26,041 nt of DNA from WHSW01 sp036794585 (GTDB lineage Bacteria > Actinomycetota > Thermoleophilia > Solirubrobacterales > 70-9), in NCBI GenBank assembly GCA_036794585.1, contig DAIRGH010000036.1, forward strand, positions 1-26,041, in the 5' to 3' direction. Below the pieces are notes generated by a model. The model saw only the letters and a list, made by a program, of their open reading frames with translations, was not told the origin of the DNA and made no database searches. Positions 1 through 7,840 of this stretch are shown here, piece after piece; positions within the stretch are counted from its first letter, which is position 1, and the number at the start of each line of letters is the position of its first letter. Position numbers and translations under genes: made by a program.

Positions 1-55
1 GGCCGCTTCTCGGTCACCGACACCTTCCGCGGCGACCTCAACCCGGCCTACGGCT
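1..55 (+). repeat. 55-bp exact direct repeat, copy 1, at the window edge
   Basis: Bases 1-55 are identical to 481-535. The match begins at the very first base and ends at base 55, where the next base is a here and g at 536. The offset is 480 bp (160 codons), so both copies are in the same reading frame. An exact 55-base overlap at a contig end is what a k=55 de Bruijn assembly leaves at an unresolved vertex. Confidence 0.9.
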
Positions 56-732
56 ATCCGCCAGGCGTCGACGCGGCCAAGCCGGCGAAGCCGGCGAAGC
101 GCGACCGCGGCCTCGACCTCGACACTCCGCGCGGCGCCTACCCGCTGATCTGGGTGCGCGTGCACCAGCAGGTCAGGCTGCGCAGCCAGCCCGGCGGTGG
201 TGAGCTCGTCGACCGGGTCGGCAGGCGAACGCAGTTCGGCTCGACCTCGGCCTTCGGGGTGGTGCGGCAGTCGGGGCAGTGGGCGGCGGTGACGACGCCG
301 GTGCTCCCCAACGGCCAGCTCGCGTGGATCAGACTGCGCGACGAGCGCTTGCGCACCGGTTGGACCAAGACCTCGGTCGTCGTCGACCTCTCCGACCGCC
401 GTGCGGCGCTGGTGCAGGACGGACACCCGAAGCGGACCTTCGCGGTCACCATCGGCATGCCGGGATCGGAGACTCCCACCGGCCGCTTCTCGGTCACCGA
501 CACCTTCCGCGGCGACCTCAACCCGGCCTACGGCTGCTGCGCGGTGGCGCTGAGCGCGACGCAGCCCCACCTGCCATCCGGCTGGCTCGGCGGTCAGCGG
601 ATCGCCATCCACGGCACGTCCGGCCCGCTCGGCATCGCCGCCTCGCACGGCTGCGTCCGCGCCGCCGACGCCGAGGTCACCGAGCTCGTCGACCACGTGC
701 CGCTCGGCGCGCCGGTGTTCATCCGCGCCTAG
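1..732 (+). CDS. L,D-transpeptidase (YkuD domain), 5' end missing
   Basis: This is the 3' part of a cell-wall L,D-transpeptidase, which makes 3-3 peptidoglycan cross-links or attaches proteins outside the membrane. The frame is open from base 1, so the start and any signal peptide lie outside the window. After a KPAKPAK linker (residues about 26-32) comes a beta-rich, SH3-like stretch (about 45-120). The YkuD domain follows, with the conserved His in AIHGT and the SHGCVR motif whose catalytic Cys is encoded at 652-654. The first internal start is a GTG/ATG-type codon near 154, but it would remove part of the SH3-like region. The first 18 residues duplicate residues 161-178 exactly because bases 1-55 repeat 481-535, so the true N-terminus is doubtful. 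Family assignment is secure; the 5' sequence is not. Confidence 0.88.
   Translation, partial: GRFSVTDTFRGDLNPAYGYPPGVDAAKPAKPAKRDRGLDLDTPRGAYPLIWVRVHQQVRLRSQPGGGELVDRVGRRTQFGSTSAFGVVRQSGQWAAVTTPVLPNGQLAWIRLRDERLRTGWTKTSVVVDLSDRRAALVQDGHPKRTFAVTIGMPGSETPTGRFSVTDTFRGDLNPAYGCCAVALSATQPHLPSGWLGGQRIAIHGTSGPLGIAASHGCVRAADAEVTELVDHVPLGAPVFIRA
481..535 (+). repeat. 55-bp exact direct repeat, copy 2, inside the YkuD domain
   Basis: This copy encodes the GRFSVTDTFRGDLNPAYG segment in its expected place: it follows the ETPT motif and precedes the GCCAVALSA segment of the L,D-transpeptidase domain. It is therefore the native copy, and the copy at the window start is the anomalous one. Confidence 0.9.
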
Positions 733-825
733 CGCCCGCCGCAACCGGCGCACCGAGCGCGCGGAAGTGGTTGGATTTCGCCCATCGCGCGTACCCCGTA
801 CAGGTTGCGGGCGAACGGGATCAGA

Positions 826-3800
826 GTGGGGGCCCTGCTCGTCCGTCCGGTCTTGGCGCTGATCGCAGCCGTCACCGTCGTCCTGCTCGGCGGCGGCTTG
901 CTCACCACGGCGTCGGGCGCTCCGGGCGGCGTCGTCGCGTCGGGGTACGACATTCACCGCGCGGCGGGCAGCCCCGCGGACTGCAACGCAGGCTTCAGCA
1001 ACCCCTACTTCGCCAAGGGCGACTGCGGCTTCGGACGGGTGGTGCTGGCCGGGGTGCCCGACACCGCCGCCGTAGTCGCCGAGTTCTCGCAAGGAGGCAC
1101 GTCGCTGGGTACCTCGGACGCGACCTTCGCGGCCGCCAACAACGACTGGACCTTCGACATCGTCCCCGAGCCGACCTGGCCCTCGGGCCCGATCACGATC
1201 TCGATGACGGTCGACGGCACTCCCGCGACCGGCACCGGCACCGTGTTCGTCAACAAGCTCGGCGCCACGCTCGAGCCGGCGCCGGACGCCGACGGTTACC
1301 GGCCGGGCGACCCGATCCCGGTCGACGGGGAGATCTTCGAGCAGCGGGGCGATCCCAGCGGTGCGACTCAAGAGACCGGCGTGCCGGCGGCGTTCTCGCT
1401 GCGCACGATCGACGCCAGCGGCGACGTCCGCGGGCCGTTCGGCCCGTTCACGGCCGCTGCGGACGGAGCGATCTCGGAGACCCTTCCCGCCGCGGCCACG
1501 ACCGGCATCAACCCCGGCCAGACGACCAACTACCGCGAGTCTGTGCGAATCGACGTGGTGAACGCCACGTATACGCAGGCGGCGCCCACCGTGCCGCCGG
1601 GTGGCGAGGGCGAATGGGTGGCGGACAACGAGCCGGCCGGAAGCGTGAGCGTGAGCGTGACGCCCACAGACCTCGTGCTCGAGAACTCGTTCGTCTCGGC
1701 GGTCGGATGGGTGAAGCCGGGCGTGACCTACCCGTTCACGATTCGCCTCAAGAACTTCTCCGCCGTGGCGAAGACCAACACCGAGGTCACCGTCACCGCG
1801 CCCGACTCGACCACGCTCAGCGACCCGGCGGGCCCGGACACCTCGGTGACCAACAACGTCCTCACCTGGACCGTCGGCACCGTCGATCCCGCGACCGCCA
1901 CCGGCCCGACCGTCAAGTCACTGGTGGTAGGGGCCACCGCGGACACCTTTGCCCAGGATCCGCAGATCATCTGGAAGGACCTGTCCACCGCTGCGGCGGT
2001 CACCTACAACCCGGCGCCGGCGGGCCCCATCGAGACCGAGAGCCACGGGCCGAAGGTGATCCCGCCCGAGGGCGGCTACGAGACATCGCGCTACGGCGAC
2101 CGGCCCTTCCCCGTCGTCCCGGTGGACTACAACGACCGACCCCACGATCCCGCCTCGAGCGCGGCGAAGCTCGCCACCACGATCAACGATCCGAGCGAGC
2201 CGGGCTCGACGTTCAACCTCTACCAGGAGATCTCCTACGGGCAGCTGTTCCCGAACGGGACCGTTCCGAGCGACGGCATTGCCAGCGCCGACTGGGAGTA
2301 CGCGCCGGGCTTCGCGTTCACCGAGAACGCCACCACCGATCCCAACAGCTGCCACGGGTTCACGAACGCGAACTTCCCGGGCGACGCGTACCAGACGCTG
2401 CAACCCGAGCGGATCAGCGACGGCTGGTACCAGCTCCCGGGCTCGACCGACTACTACGGCGATGACTCAAACGGCTCGGCGCTGATCGGCGCCGTGGCGG
2501 GGGTCGGGGCGCTTCAGGACATCGACTCGGCCTGCGGGCCGACCGGCAAGGCCGTCTACGACGCGGCGCAGATCGCCGACCCGGAGATCGACTACTCCGA
2601 CTACGACACCGACAAGGATGGCGTGGTCGATTTCTTCATGATGATCTTCGCCGGCGTCGGCGGTCACGGCGAGTCGCAGACCAGCGTGCCGCCCTACGAC
2701 AACATCTGGCCGCACTCCTCCGACCTGACCGGCGCCTACACGGATCCGGCGACCGGGCTGACCGGCTACGTCTCCGACGACCAGCTGCGCAATCTCGAGG
2801 GCGCTCCGCTCTGGTACACCGACGCCACGCGGACGCAGATGACCACGACTCCCGGTCCCGACGAGCTCAAGGTCTGGGTCCGCGTCGGCCCGTACAACGT
2901 CAACCCTGAGAACTCGATCGACAAGGCGAGCGTGATCTCGCACGAGTACGGGCACTCACTCGGCCTGCCCGACTATTACTCGACCGGCACCCGCGCCACC
3001 TACGGCTCCTGGACGCTGATGGCGACCGACCACTCGCAGAACATGGACATCGTCGGCAAGAAGGAGCTCGGCTGGGTCGTCCCGCGCGTGCTGCAGCAGC
3101 CGGGCTCGCTGACGGCCGACGACTGGCGCGACACCAAGCTCAACACGCACCGGATCGACTGGCAGGAGGCCGATGGCGACTCCTACACGCTCGATGGCGC
3201 CGCCAACAACGTCAACAACGGCCAGGGCTACGTGGCGCCGCTGCCGTCGCGCCAGATCCTCGACCCCTCGATCGTGCCCTCGGGCGACCACGTCTGGTGG
3301 TCGCGCTCAGGCAACGATTTCGGGTGCACGCCGGAGGCGGGCCACAACCTCGACATTGCCCTTCCCGGCCTCGCGAGCGTCCCCGCCGGGACGCCGGTCA
3401 CGCTGACCTTCAAGTCGCGCTGGGACATCGAGTGGGACTTCGACTACGGCTTCGTGCTCGCGACGACCGACAACGGCCAGACCTACACGTCGTATCCGTC
3501 TGAGAACGGCTACACGACAGCGGGGACTCAGAACCCGCAGCAGATCGCCTGCCAGTCGCGCTTCGGCAACGGCCTCACCGGTTCGAGCGGCTCCTATGAG
3601 GCCGGAACCCAGGAGATCGACCGGATCGCCGGCAATTACCCCGAGGCTCCGTTCGTCGACGACTCCTACGACCTCTCCGATCTCGCCGGCACGGCGGCGA
3701 CGCTGCGGCTCAGCTACTCAACCGACGCCGGACTGGCACGACCCGGGTGGTTCATCGACGACCTCAAGGTGACCGCCGGCAGCCAGGTGCTCTACGAGTC

Positions 3801-4953
3801 GGACTTCGAGACGGCGAACGATCCGGCGGTCTTCAACGGCGGCTGCCGCGAAGCCCTGCAGACAGCGCAGAAGTGCACTGATGGCTGGCTGTATGCGAGT
3901 GCCAGCCAGGGCTCGCCGGCCGAGCACGCCTACCTGATGGAGATGCGCGACCGCTCCGGCTTCGACGCTTTCGGACGTGGCGAATCGGATCGCGGCGACC
4001 CCACCTTCGCGCCTGGGATGCTGCTCACCTACACCGACGAAAACCACGGGTACGGCAACTTCGGCACCGACGACCCGCCGGCGCAGAGCCCGCTCGACTC
4101 CCAGCCGCAGCCCGGGGAGGAGGCGCCGGCGCTCGACGACGCGGCGTACACCGCGGCCGCCAACGACACCAGCTTCAGCGACTCCGGCACGGGCCATGTC
4201 GACAACTACGCCGACCCGTCCCGCGCCGACGGCCTGTGGCGCTTCGACTTCGGCTGCCTCGGCTTCGACGTCACCGGCATGAGCGGCGATGACATCGGGC
4301 CCGAGGACATCGACCCGGCGGACCCGGCCACCTACAACCTCATGGGCGACGTCAACTTCAACATCGGCGGCGGCTGCGGAGCCTTCAACTACGGCTACGG
4401 ACTCATCGGCGGCACCGGCAAGCCGACCGCGGTCGCGCAGGCAAAGCCGACGGAGGTCGACGTCGGCGAGAAGGTGAGCTTCGACGGCAGCGCCTCGTTC
4501 GACGACCAGGACGCGCCCGAGGACCTCGGCCACCAGTGGGACTTCGACGGCAACGGCAAGTTCGACGCCAACACCCGCCAGGTGACGCACGCCTTCAAGG
4601 TCTCCGGCACGTACGAGGCGACCCTGCGGGTGACCGACAGCGACGGCAACACCGACGACGACTCGGTGACGATCACGGTGCGAGCGTCGGGCCGCTGCGC
4701 CGGTGTCAAGGCGAAGATCTCCGCCGGGCCGGGCAAGCAGGTGCTGAAGGGAACCAAGGGACGTGACGTGTTCGCCGCCTTCGGGGGCAACGATGTCGTC
4801 CGCGGCCGCGGCGGCAACGACGTGATCTGCGGCGGCGGCGGCAAGGACAAGCTCTTCGGCGGCTCCGGCAAGGACAAGCTCAAGGGCGGCAAGAAGAAGG
4901 ACCGCTGCCGGGGCGGCCCCGGCAAGGACAAGCTGCGCAGCTGCGAGCTCTGA
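826..4953 (+). CDS. Secreted M6-family metalloprotease (immune inhibitor A type) with PKD and RTX-like tail
   Basis: This is a large exported zinc protease. A hydrophobic signal segment lies at the N-terminus and ends near TTASGA. Residue numbers count from TTG 805, an alternative start; GTG 826 is preferred because it gives a standard signal peptide. A DUF11/CARDB-like beta domain lies at about 285-400. The M6 catalytic region includes DFFMMIFAGVGG (about 610) and the zinc motif HEYGHSLGLPD at 713-723, with Glu714 catalytic, followed by a Met-turn region (WTLMATDHS). InhA-type MAM/VEG-like beta domains follow (about 860-1020). A PKD domain spans about 1205-1293. The tail, about 1313-1382, has GGxGxD-like Lys/Asp-rich repeats and several cysteines, ending RSCEL. 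The substrate is probably extracellular protein. Its stop is 1 bp from the stop of the convergent acyltransferase gene. Confidence 0.9.
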   Translation: MGALLVRPVLALIAAVTVVLLGGGLLTTASGAPGGVVASGYDIHRAAGSPADCNAGFSNPYFAKGDCGFGRVVLAGVPDTAAVVAEFSQGGTSLGTSDATFAAANNDWTFDIVPEPTWPSGPITISMTVDGTPATGTGTVFVNKLGATLEPAPDADGYRPGDPIPVDGEIFEQRGDPSGATQETGVPAAFSLRTIDASGDVRGPFGPFTAAADGAISETLPAAATTGINPGQTTNYRESVRIDVVNATYTQAAPTVPPGGEGEWVADNEPAGSVSVSVTPTDLVLENSFVSAVGWVKPGVTYPFTIRLKNFSAVAKTNTEVTVTAPDSTTLSDPAGPDTSVTNNVLTWTVGTVDPATATGPTVKSLVVGATADTFAQDPQIIWKDLSTAAAVTYNPAPAGPIETESHGPKVIPPEGGYETSRYGDRPFPVVPVDYNDRPHDPASSAAKLATTINDPSEPGSTFNLYQEISYGQLFPNGTVPSDGIASADWEYAPGFAFTENATTDPNSCHGFTNANFPGDAYQTLQPERISDGWYQLPGSTDYYGDDSNGSALIGAVAGVGALQDIDSACGPTGKAVYDAAQIADPEIDYSDYDTDKDGVVDFFMMIFAGVGGHGESQTSVPPYDNIWPHSSDLTGAYTDPATGLTGYVSDDQLRNLEGAPLWYTDATRTQMTTTPGPDELKVWVRVGPYNVNPENSIDKASVISHEYGHSLGLPDYYSTGTRATYGSWTLMATDHSQNMDIVGKKELGWVVPRVLQQPGSLTADDWRDTKLNTHRIDWQEADGDSYTLDGAANNVNNGQGYVAPLPSRQILDPSIVPSGDHVWWSRSGNDFGCTPEAGHNLDIALPGLASVPAGTPVTLTFKSRWDIEWDFDYGFVLATTDNGQTYTSYPSENGYTTAGTQNPQQIACQSRFGNGLTGSSGSYEAGTQEIDRIAGNYPEAPFVDDSYDLSDLAGTAATLRLSYSTDAGLARPGWFIDDLKVTAGSQVLYESDFETANDPAVFNGGCREALQTAQKCTDGWLYASASQGSPAEHAYLMEMRDRSGFDAFGRGESDRGDPTFAPGMLLTYTDENHGYGNFGTDDPPAQSPLDSQPQPGEEAPALDDAAYTAAANDTSFSDSGTGHVDNYADPSRADGLWRFDFGCLGFDVTGMSGDDIGPEDIDPADPATYNLMGDVNFNIGGGCGAFNYGYGLIGGTGKPTAVAQAKPTEVDVGEKVSFDGSASFDDQDAPEDLGHQWDFDGNGKFDANTRQVTHAFKVSGTYEATLRVTDSDGNTDDDSVTITVRASGRCAGVKAKISAGPGKQVLKGTKGRDVFAAFGGNDVVRGRGGNDVICGGGGKDKLFGGSGKDKLKGGKKKDRCRGGPGKDKLRSCEL

Positions 4954-4954
4954 G

Positions 4955-6334
4955 CTAGCCCACCGCGGCGCCCTGCTCGCCGAGCGCCGCCTGGAGGTCG
5001 GCGACCAGGGCGTCGATGTCGCTGACGACGTCGCGGTCGCCGGCGAGCCCGAAGCAGACGTTGCCGTCGTAGCTCAGGACGCCGATCGCCAGCGCGTGGT
5101 TCTGCGGCGAGAGCGGCACGAACGGGTGGATCGCCTCGAGCTTGCGACCCAGCAGGTAGAGCGGCATCTGCGGCCCGGGCACGTTGGAGATCACGAGGTT
5201 CCACGACAGCGGCCGCGCAATCACGTCGGCGAGCACCCGGTTGATCGTCGGCGGCGTCCAGCCGGTCGCCTCGATCACCAGGGATGCCGCGCGCGCCTGC
5301 TCGGAGGCCTTCAGCCGCGCGGTCTCGGTGTGGATCAGCTCGAGCCGCCGCACCGGGTTTGCCTCTCCGACGGGCAGTGCCACCAGCAGCGTCGCGATCC
5401 GGTTGCCGAGGTCGCTCTCCTCGTCGGGCCGCCGAATGCTCATCGGCACCAACGCGACCAGCTGCTCGGGCACCGTCTCGCCGCGGCGCTCGAAGAAGCG
5501 CCGCAGGCCGCCCGCCGAGACCGAGAGGATGACGTCGTTGACCGTCGCGGCGGTCGCGCCTCGCATGGTCTTCAACGACTCGAGCTCGGTCTCCAGATAG
5601 CCGACCCGCCGATCGCGGCCGATCTCGGCGTTGAGGAAGGTGCGGGGCGCGGCCGGGCCGCTTGCCGCCAGCCGGGCGAACGACTCGGCCGTGCGCACCA
5701 CCCGGGTCGCGGTCGAGCGCGGGGTGGAGATCGTCTCGCGCACCGCCCCGCGCGCGACCTTCAGCGGCTGGCGGATCCGCTCTGAGACCGCGCGCACCAG
5801 CCGCACCTCCGCCGCGGGCGCCTCGGCGTCGGCGGGTTCGTCGGTGATCTCGATCTCCATCCCCTCCGGGCTCGCGTCGAGGATCACCGCGGCGACGTCG
5901 ACCGCGGCAACGCCGTCGACCAGCGCGTGGTGGGTCTTGTTGACGTAGGCGTGGCGATCGCCCTCGAGGCCCTCGATCAGGTAGAGCTGCCACAGCGGCC
6001 GGGCGAAGTCGAGCGGCTCGGAGAAGATCCGCCCCGCCAGCTCGCGCAGCTCGCCCATCCCGCCGGGATGCGGGAGGGCGGCGCGGCGGACGTGCCAGGC
6101 AAGATCGAAGCGCTCGTCGGGCGTCCATTCGGGGTTCGACAGGTTGAGCGGCGTCGGCGTCACCTTGCGCCGAAAGCGCGGCACCAGCGCCAGTCGCTTG
6201 TCGACGTGGTCGAGCAGCTCATCGAACGCGGGCGGCGCGCCCTCGACGACGATCGTCGCGCCGACGTGGACGTGGATCGGCCCTCGCTCGGCGAGCAGCG
6301 AGGACATGTCCGAGGGCGAGAGGCGGTCAGTCAC
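4955..6334 (-). CDS. WS/DGAT-family wax ester synthase/diacylglycerol acyltransferase
   Basis: This family transfers acyl groups from acyl-CoA to fatty alcohol or diacylglycerol, making wax ester or triacylglycerol storage lipid. The 459-residue length is normal for the family. The catalytic HHxxxDG motif is intact as HHALVDG at residues 135-141. The N-terminus carries the family signature LSPSDMSSLL followed by HVHVG, which supports the GTG start at 6334 over the internal ATG at 6307. The C-terminal region has the typical SNVPGP segment. The gene overlaps the upstream NTF2-like gene by 8 bp, so translation is probably coupled. Substrate choice (wax ester or TAG) cannot be read from the sequence. 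Confidence 0.92.
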   Translation of the reverse strand: MTDRLSPSDMSSLLAERGPIHVHVGATIVVEGAPPAFDELLDHVDKRLALVPRFRRKVTPTPLNLSNPEWTPDERFDLAWHVRRAALPHPGGMGELRELAGRIFSEPLDFARPLWQLYLIEGLEGDRHAYVNKTHHALVDGVAAVDVAAVILDASPEGMEIEITDEPADAEAPAAEVRLVRAVSERIRQPLKVARGAVRETISTPRSTATRVVRTAESFARLAASGPAAPRTFLNAEIGRDRRVGYLETELESLKTMRGATAATVNDVILSVSAGGLRRFFERRGETVPEQLVALVPMSIRRPDEESDLGNRIATLLVALPVGEANPVRRLELIHTETARLKASEQARAASLVIEATGWTPPTINRVLADVIARPLSWNLVISNVPGPQMPLYLLGRKLEAIHPFVPLSPQNHALAIGVLSYDGNVCFGLAGDRDVVSDIDALVADLQAALGEQGAAVG

Positions 6335-6806
6335 CGCCGGCCATGAAGTCGCGCAGGTTCTTGCGCGCTTGGCCTCGCACCTTGTTCTGCACCGGCGGCG
6401 ACCAGCCGCCGATCAGGCCCACCGGCCCCAGCGCCTGCCGGGTCCAGCGCCAGAGGTCGAAGCGGTCGGTGTGCTCGGCGATCAGCCCGTCCTCGAAGCG
6501 GAAGCTGGCATCGATCTCGTTGGTCACGTGGCGGCCGGTGCCGCTGAACGTGTAGTCGGCAACCCAGTGCGCCGAGCCGCGGTCGCCTTCGGCGTGGACG
6601 TCGGAGTGGGTGAGCTCCAGGTCGAGCCCGCGCTCGCACAGCATCCGCCACATCGATCGCACCTCCTCGCCGCGCAGGTCGGGAAAGACGGGGTCGGAGA
6701 AGGTCGGGTTCTCCGTGTAGCACTGCGCCATCGCCTCGTGATCGCGCCGCGCGAAGCCGGAGTAGAAGCGATCGATCAGCGCCTCGTTGGCGGCGGCGTC
6801 TGCCAC
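6327..6806 (-). CDS. NTF2-like / SnoaL-fold protein
   Basis: This 159-residue protein has a nuclear-transport-factor-2-like cone fold. The N-terminal helix (ALIDRFYSGFARRDHEAMAQ), the CYTENPTFSDPVF segment and the late strands (DASFRFEDGLIAEHTDRFDLW) are typical. Family members include SnoaL-type cyclases, isomerases and many uncharacterised small-molecule binders, so no reaction can be assigned. The start is GTG 6806. A TAGGAT box lies exactly 6 bp upstream of it, which suggests a leaderless message. The 3' end overlaps the acyltransferase start by 8 bp, so the two form an operon, and a role in handling a lipid or hydrophobic substrate is a reasonable guess only. Confidence 0.88.
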   Translation of the reverse strand: MADAAANEALIDRFYSGFARRDHEAMAQCYTENPTFSDPVFPDLRGEEVRSMWRMLCERGLDLELTHSDVHAEGDRGSAHWVADYTFSGTGRHVTNEIDASFRFEDGLIAEHTDRFDLWRWTRQALGPVGLIGGWSPPVQNKVRGQARKNLRDFMAGGD

Positions 6807-6812
6807 GCGGCG

Positions 6813-6818
6813 ATCCTA
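6813..6818 (-). promoter_or_regulatory. Putative -10 box TAGGAT for a leaderless NTF2-like mRNA
   Basis: On the minus strand the sequence reads TAGGAT, six bases (CGCCGC), then the GTG start at 6806. The TANNNT box followed by about 6-7 bases to the first transcribed base is the common actinobacterial -10 geometry, which would put the transcription start on the start codon. No convincing -35 was seen. The box overlaps the first base of the divergent gene's possible ATG at 6818. Confidence 0.45.
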
Positions 6819-7840
6819 TGGCCTGCGAGCATCCCGGCATGGCCGGAACGAGGCAGCGGCGCGAGCTCGGCCGCGGCGAGCGGGTGATGCCGGGGGTCTG
6901 GCGACTCCGTCTGCCGCTGCCGTGGCCCGGCGTCCCGCACGTGAACGCGTTCGCGGTCGCCGCCGACGGCGGGATCGTCCTGTTCGACACCGGGATGGCG
7001 ACCGATGACGGGCTGCGCCAGCTCGAGCTCGCCCTCGCGCAGGCCGGATTCGGCCTCGACGACGTGCGCCTGCTCGTCTGCACCCACTCCCACACTGACC
7101 ATTACGGGCTCGCCGGGCCGATCGTCGACCGCGCGGGCTGCGAGCTCTGGCTCCACCCTGCCTGGGGGCACGTGCGGGCGATGGTCGAGGACCCCGATCG
7201 CACCCTCGACCGGCGGATCGAAGTCGCGCGCCAGAGCGGAGTACCGGCCGCCGCGCTAAAGACCTACGAGCAATCGCGCCGAGGCCAGAACCCGGGGATC
7301 GAGCGCGTCGTCGAGCCCGACCGCGACCTGGTTCCCGGGGTCGAGGTCCAGACCGACCTCGGCCCGTGGCAGGTCCACGAGACGCCCGGGCACGCGCCCT
7401 CGCACGTCACCCTTCATCAGCCCGACCGCGGCCTGCTGATCACCGGCGACCACCTCCTCGGCCGGGTGTCGCTGTTCTTCGACTACGGCCACACGCCCGA
7501 CCCGGTCGCGGAGTTCATCGGCGGGCTCGACACCGTCGAGGCGCTCGACGCGACGCTCAGCCTCGCCGGCCACGGCCGCCCGTTTCGCGACCCGGCGGGC
7601 AAGGTCGCCGCGAACCGGCGCGAGCTCGCCGACCACCTCGAAGCGGTGCGGGGCGCCCTCGCCTCGGGCCCGAAGACCGCCTTCGAGCTCGCCGGCGAGA
7701 TCATCGGCGCCGAGAACCTCAACGCCGCGACGGCGGCGTGGGGCCTGCAGCTCGCGCTCGCGTATCTCGACCACCTGCGGCTCGCCGGCGAGGTCAACGA
7801 GATCGCGGGTGCCGACCCGCGCCGGTGGGAGCTGGCTTGA
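6818..7840 (+). CDS. MBL-fold metallo-hydrolase
   Basis: This is a 340-residue metallo-beta-lactamase-fold hydrolase with a dinuclear metal site. The motif THSHTDH is at residues 89-95 (H90, H92, D94, H95). A later metal-ligand His lies in ETPGHAPSHV (about 190), the bridging Asp in ITGDHL (about 211), and the last His in LAGHGRP (about 249). A C-terminal all-helical extension follows, as in the glyoxalase II/RNase Z-like subgroup that includes lactamase B2-like proteins. ATG 6818 gives the longest form; ATG 6839 (MAGTRQRR) is an equally plausible start because 6818 overlaps a -10 box of the opposite strand. The stop overlaps the TTG start of the next gene. The substrate is unknown. Confidence 0.9.
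   Translation: MACEHPGMAGTRQRRELGRGERVMPGVWRLRLPLPWPGVPHVNAFAVAADGGIVLFDTGMATDDGLRQLELALAQAGFGLDDVRLLVCTHSHTDHYGLAGPIVDRAGCELWLHPAWGHVRAMVEDPDRTLDRRIEVARQSGVPAAALKTYEQSRRGQNPGIERVVEPDRDLVPGVEVQTDLGPWQVHETPGHAPSHVTLHQPDRGLLITGDHLLGRVSLFFDYGHTPDPVAEFIGGLDTVEALDATLSLAGHGRPFRDPAGKVAANRRELADHLEAVRGALASGPKTAFELAGEIIGAENLNAATAAWGLQLALAYLDHLRLAGEVNEIAGADPRRWELA

Noticed and set aside
1637..1662. Short (GAGCGT)n-like run in the protease gene
   Set aside because: Three imperfect units that encode an SVSVSV strand; explained by protein sequence and codon bias.
279..2465. Long plus-strand frame of 728 codons over the L,D-transpeptidase and M6 protease genes
   Set aside because: It is Arg/Pro/Ala-rich low-complexity translation typical of an off-frame in GC-rich coding DNA, and it overlaps two genes with clear domain motifs.
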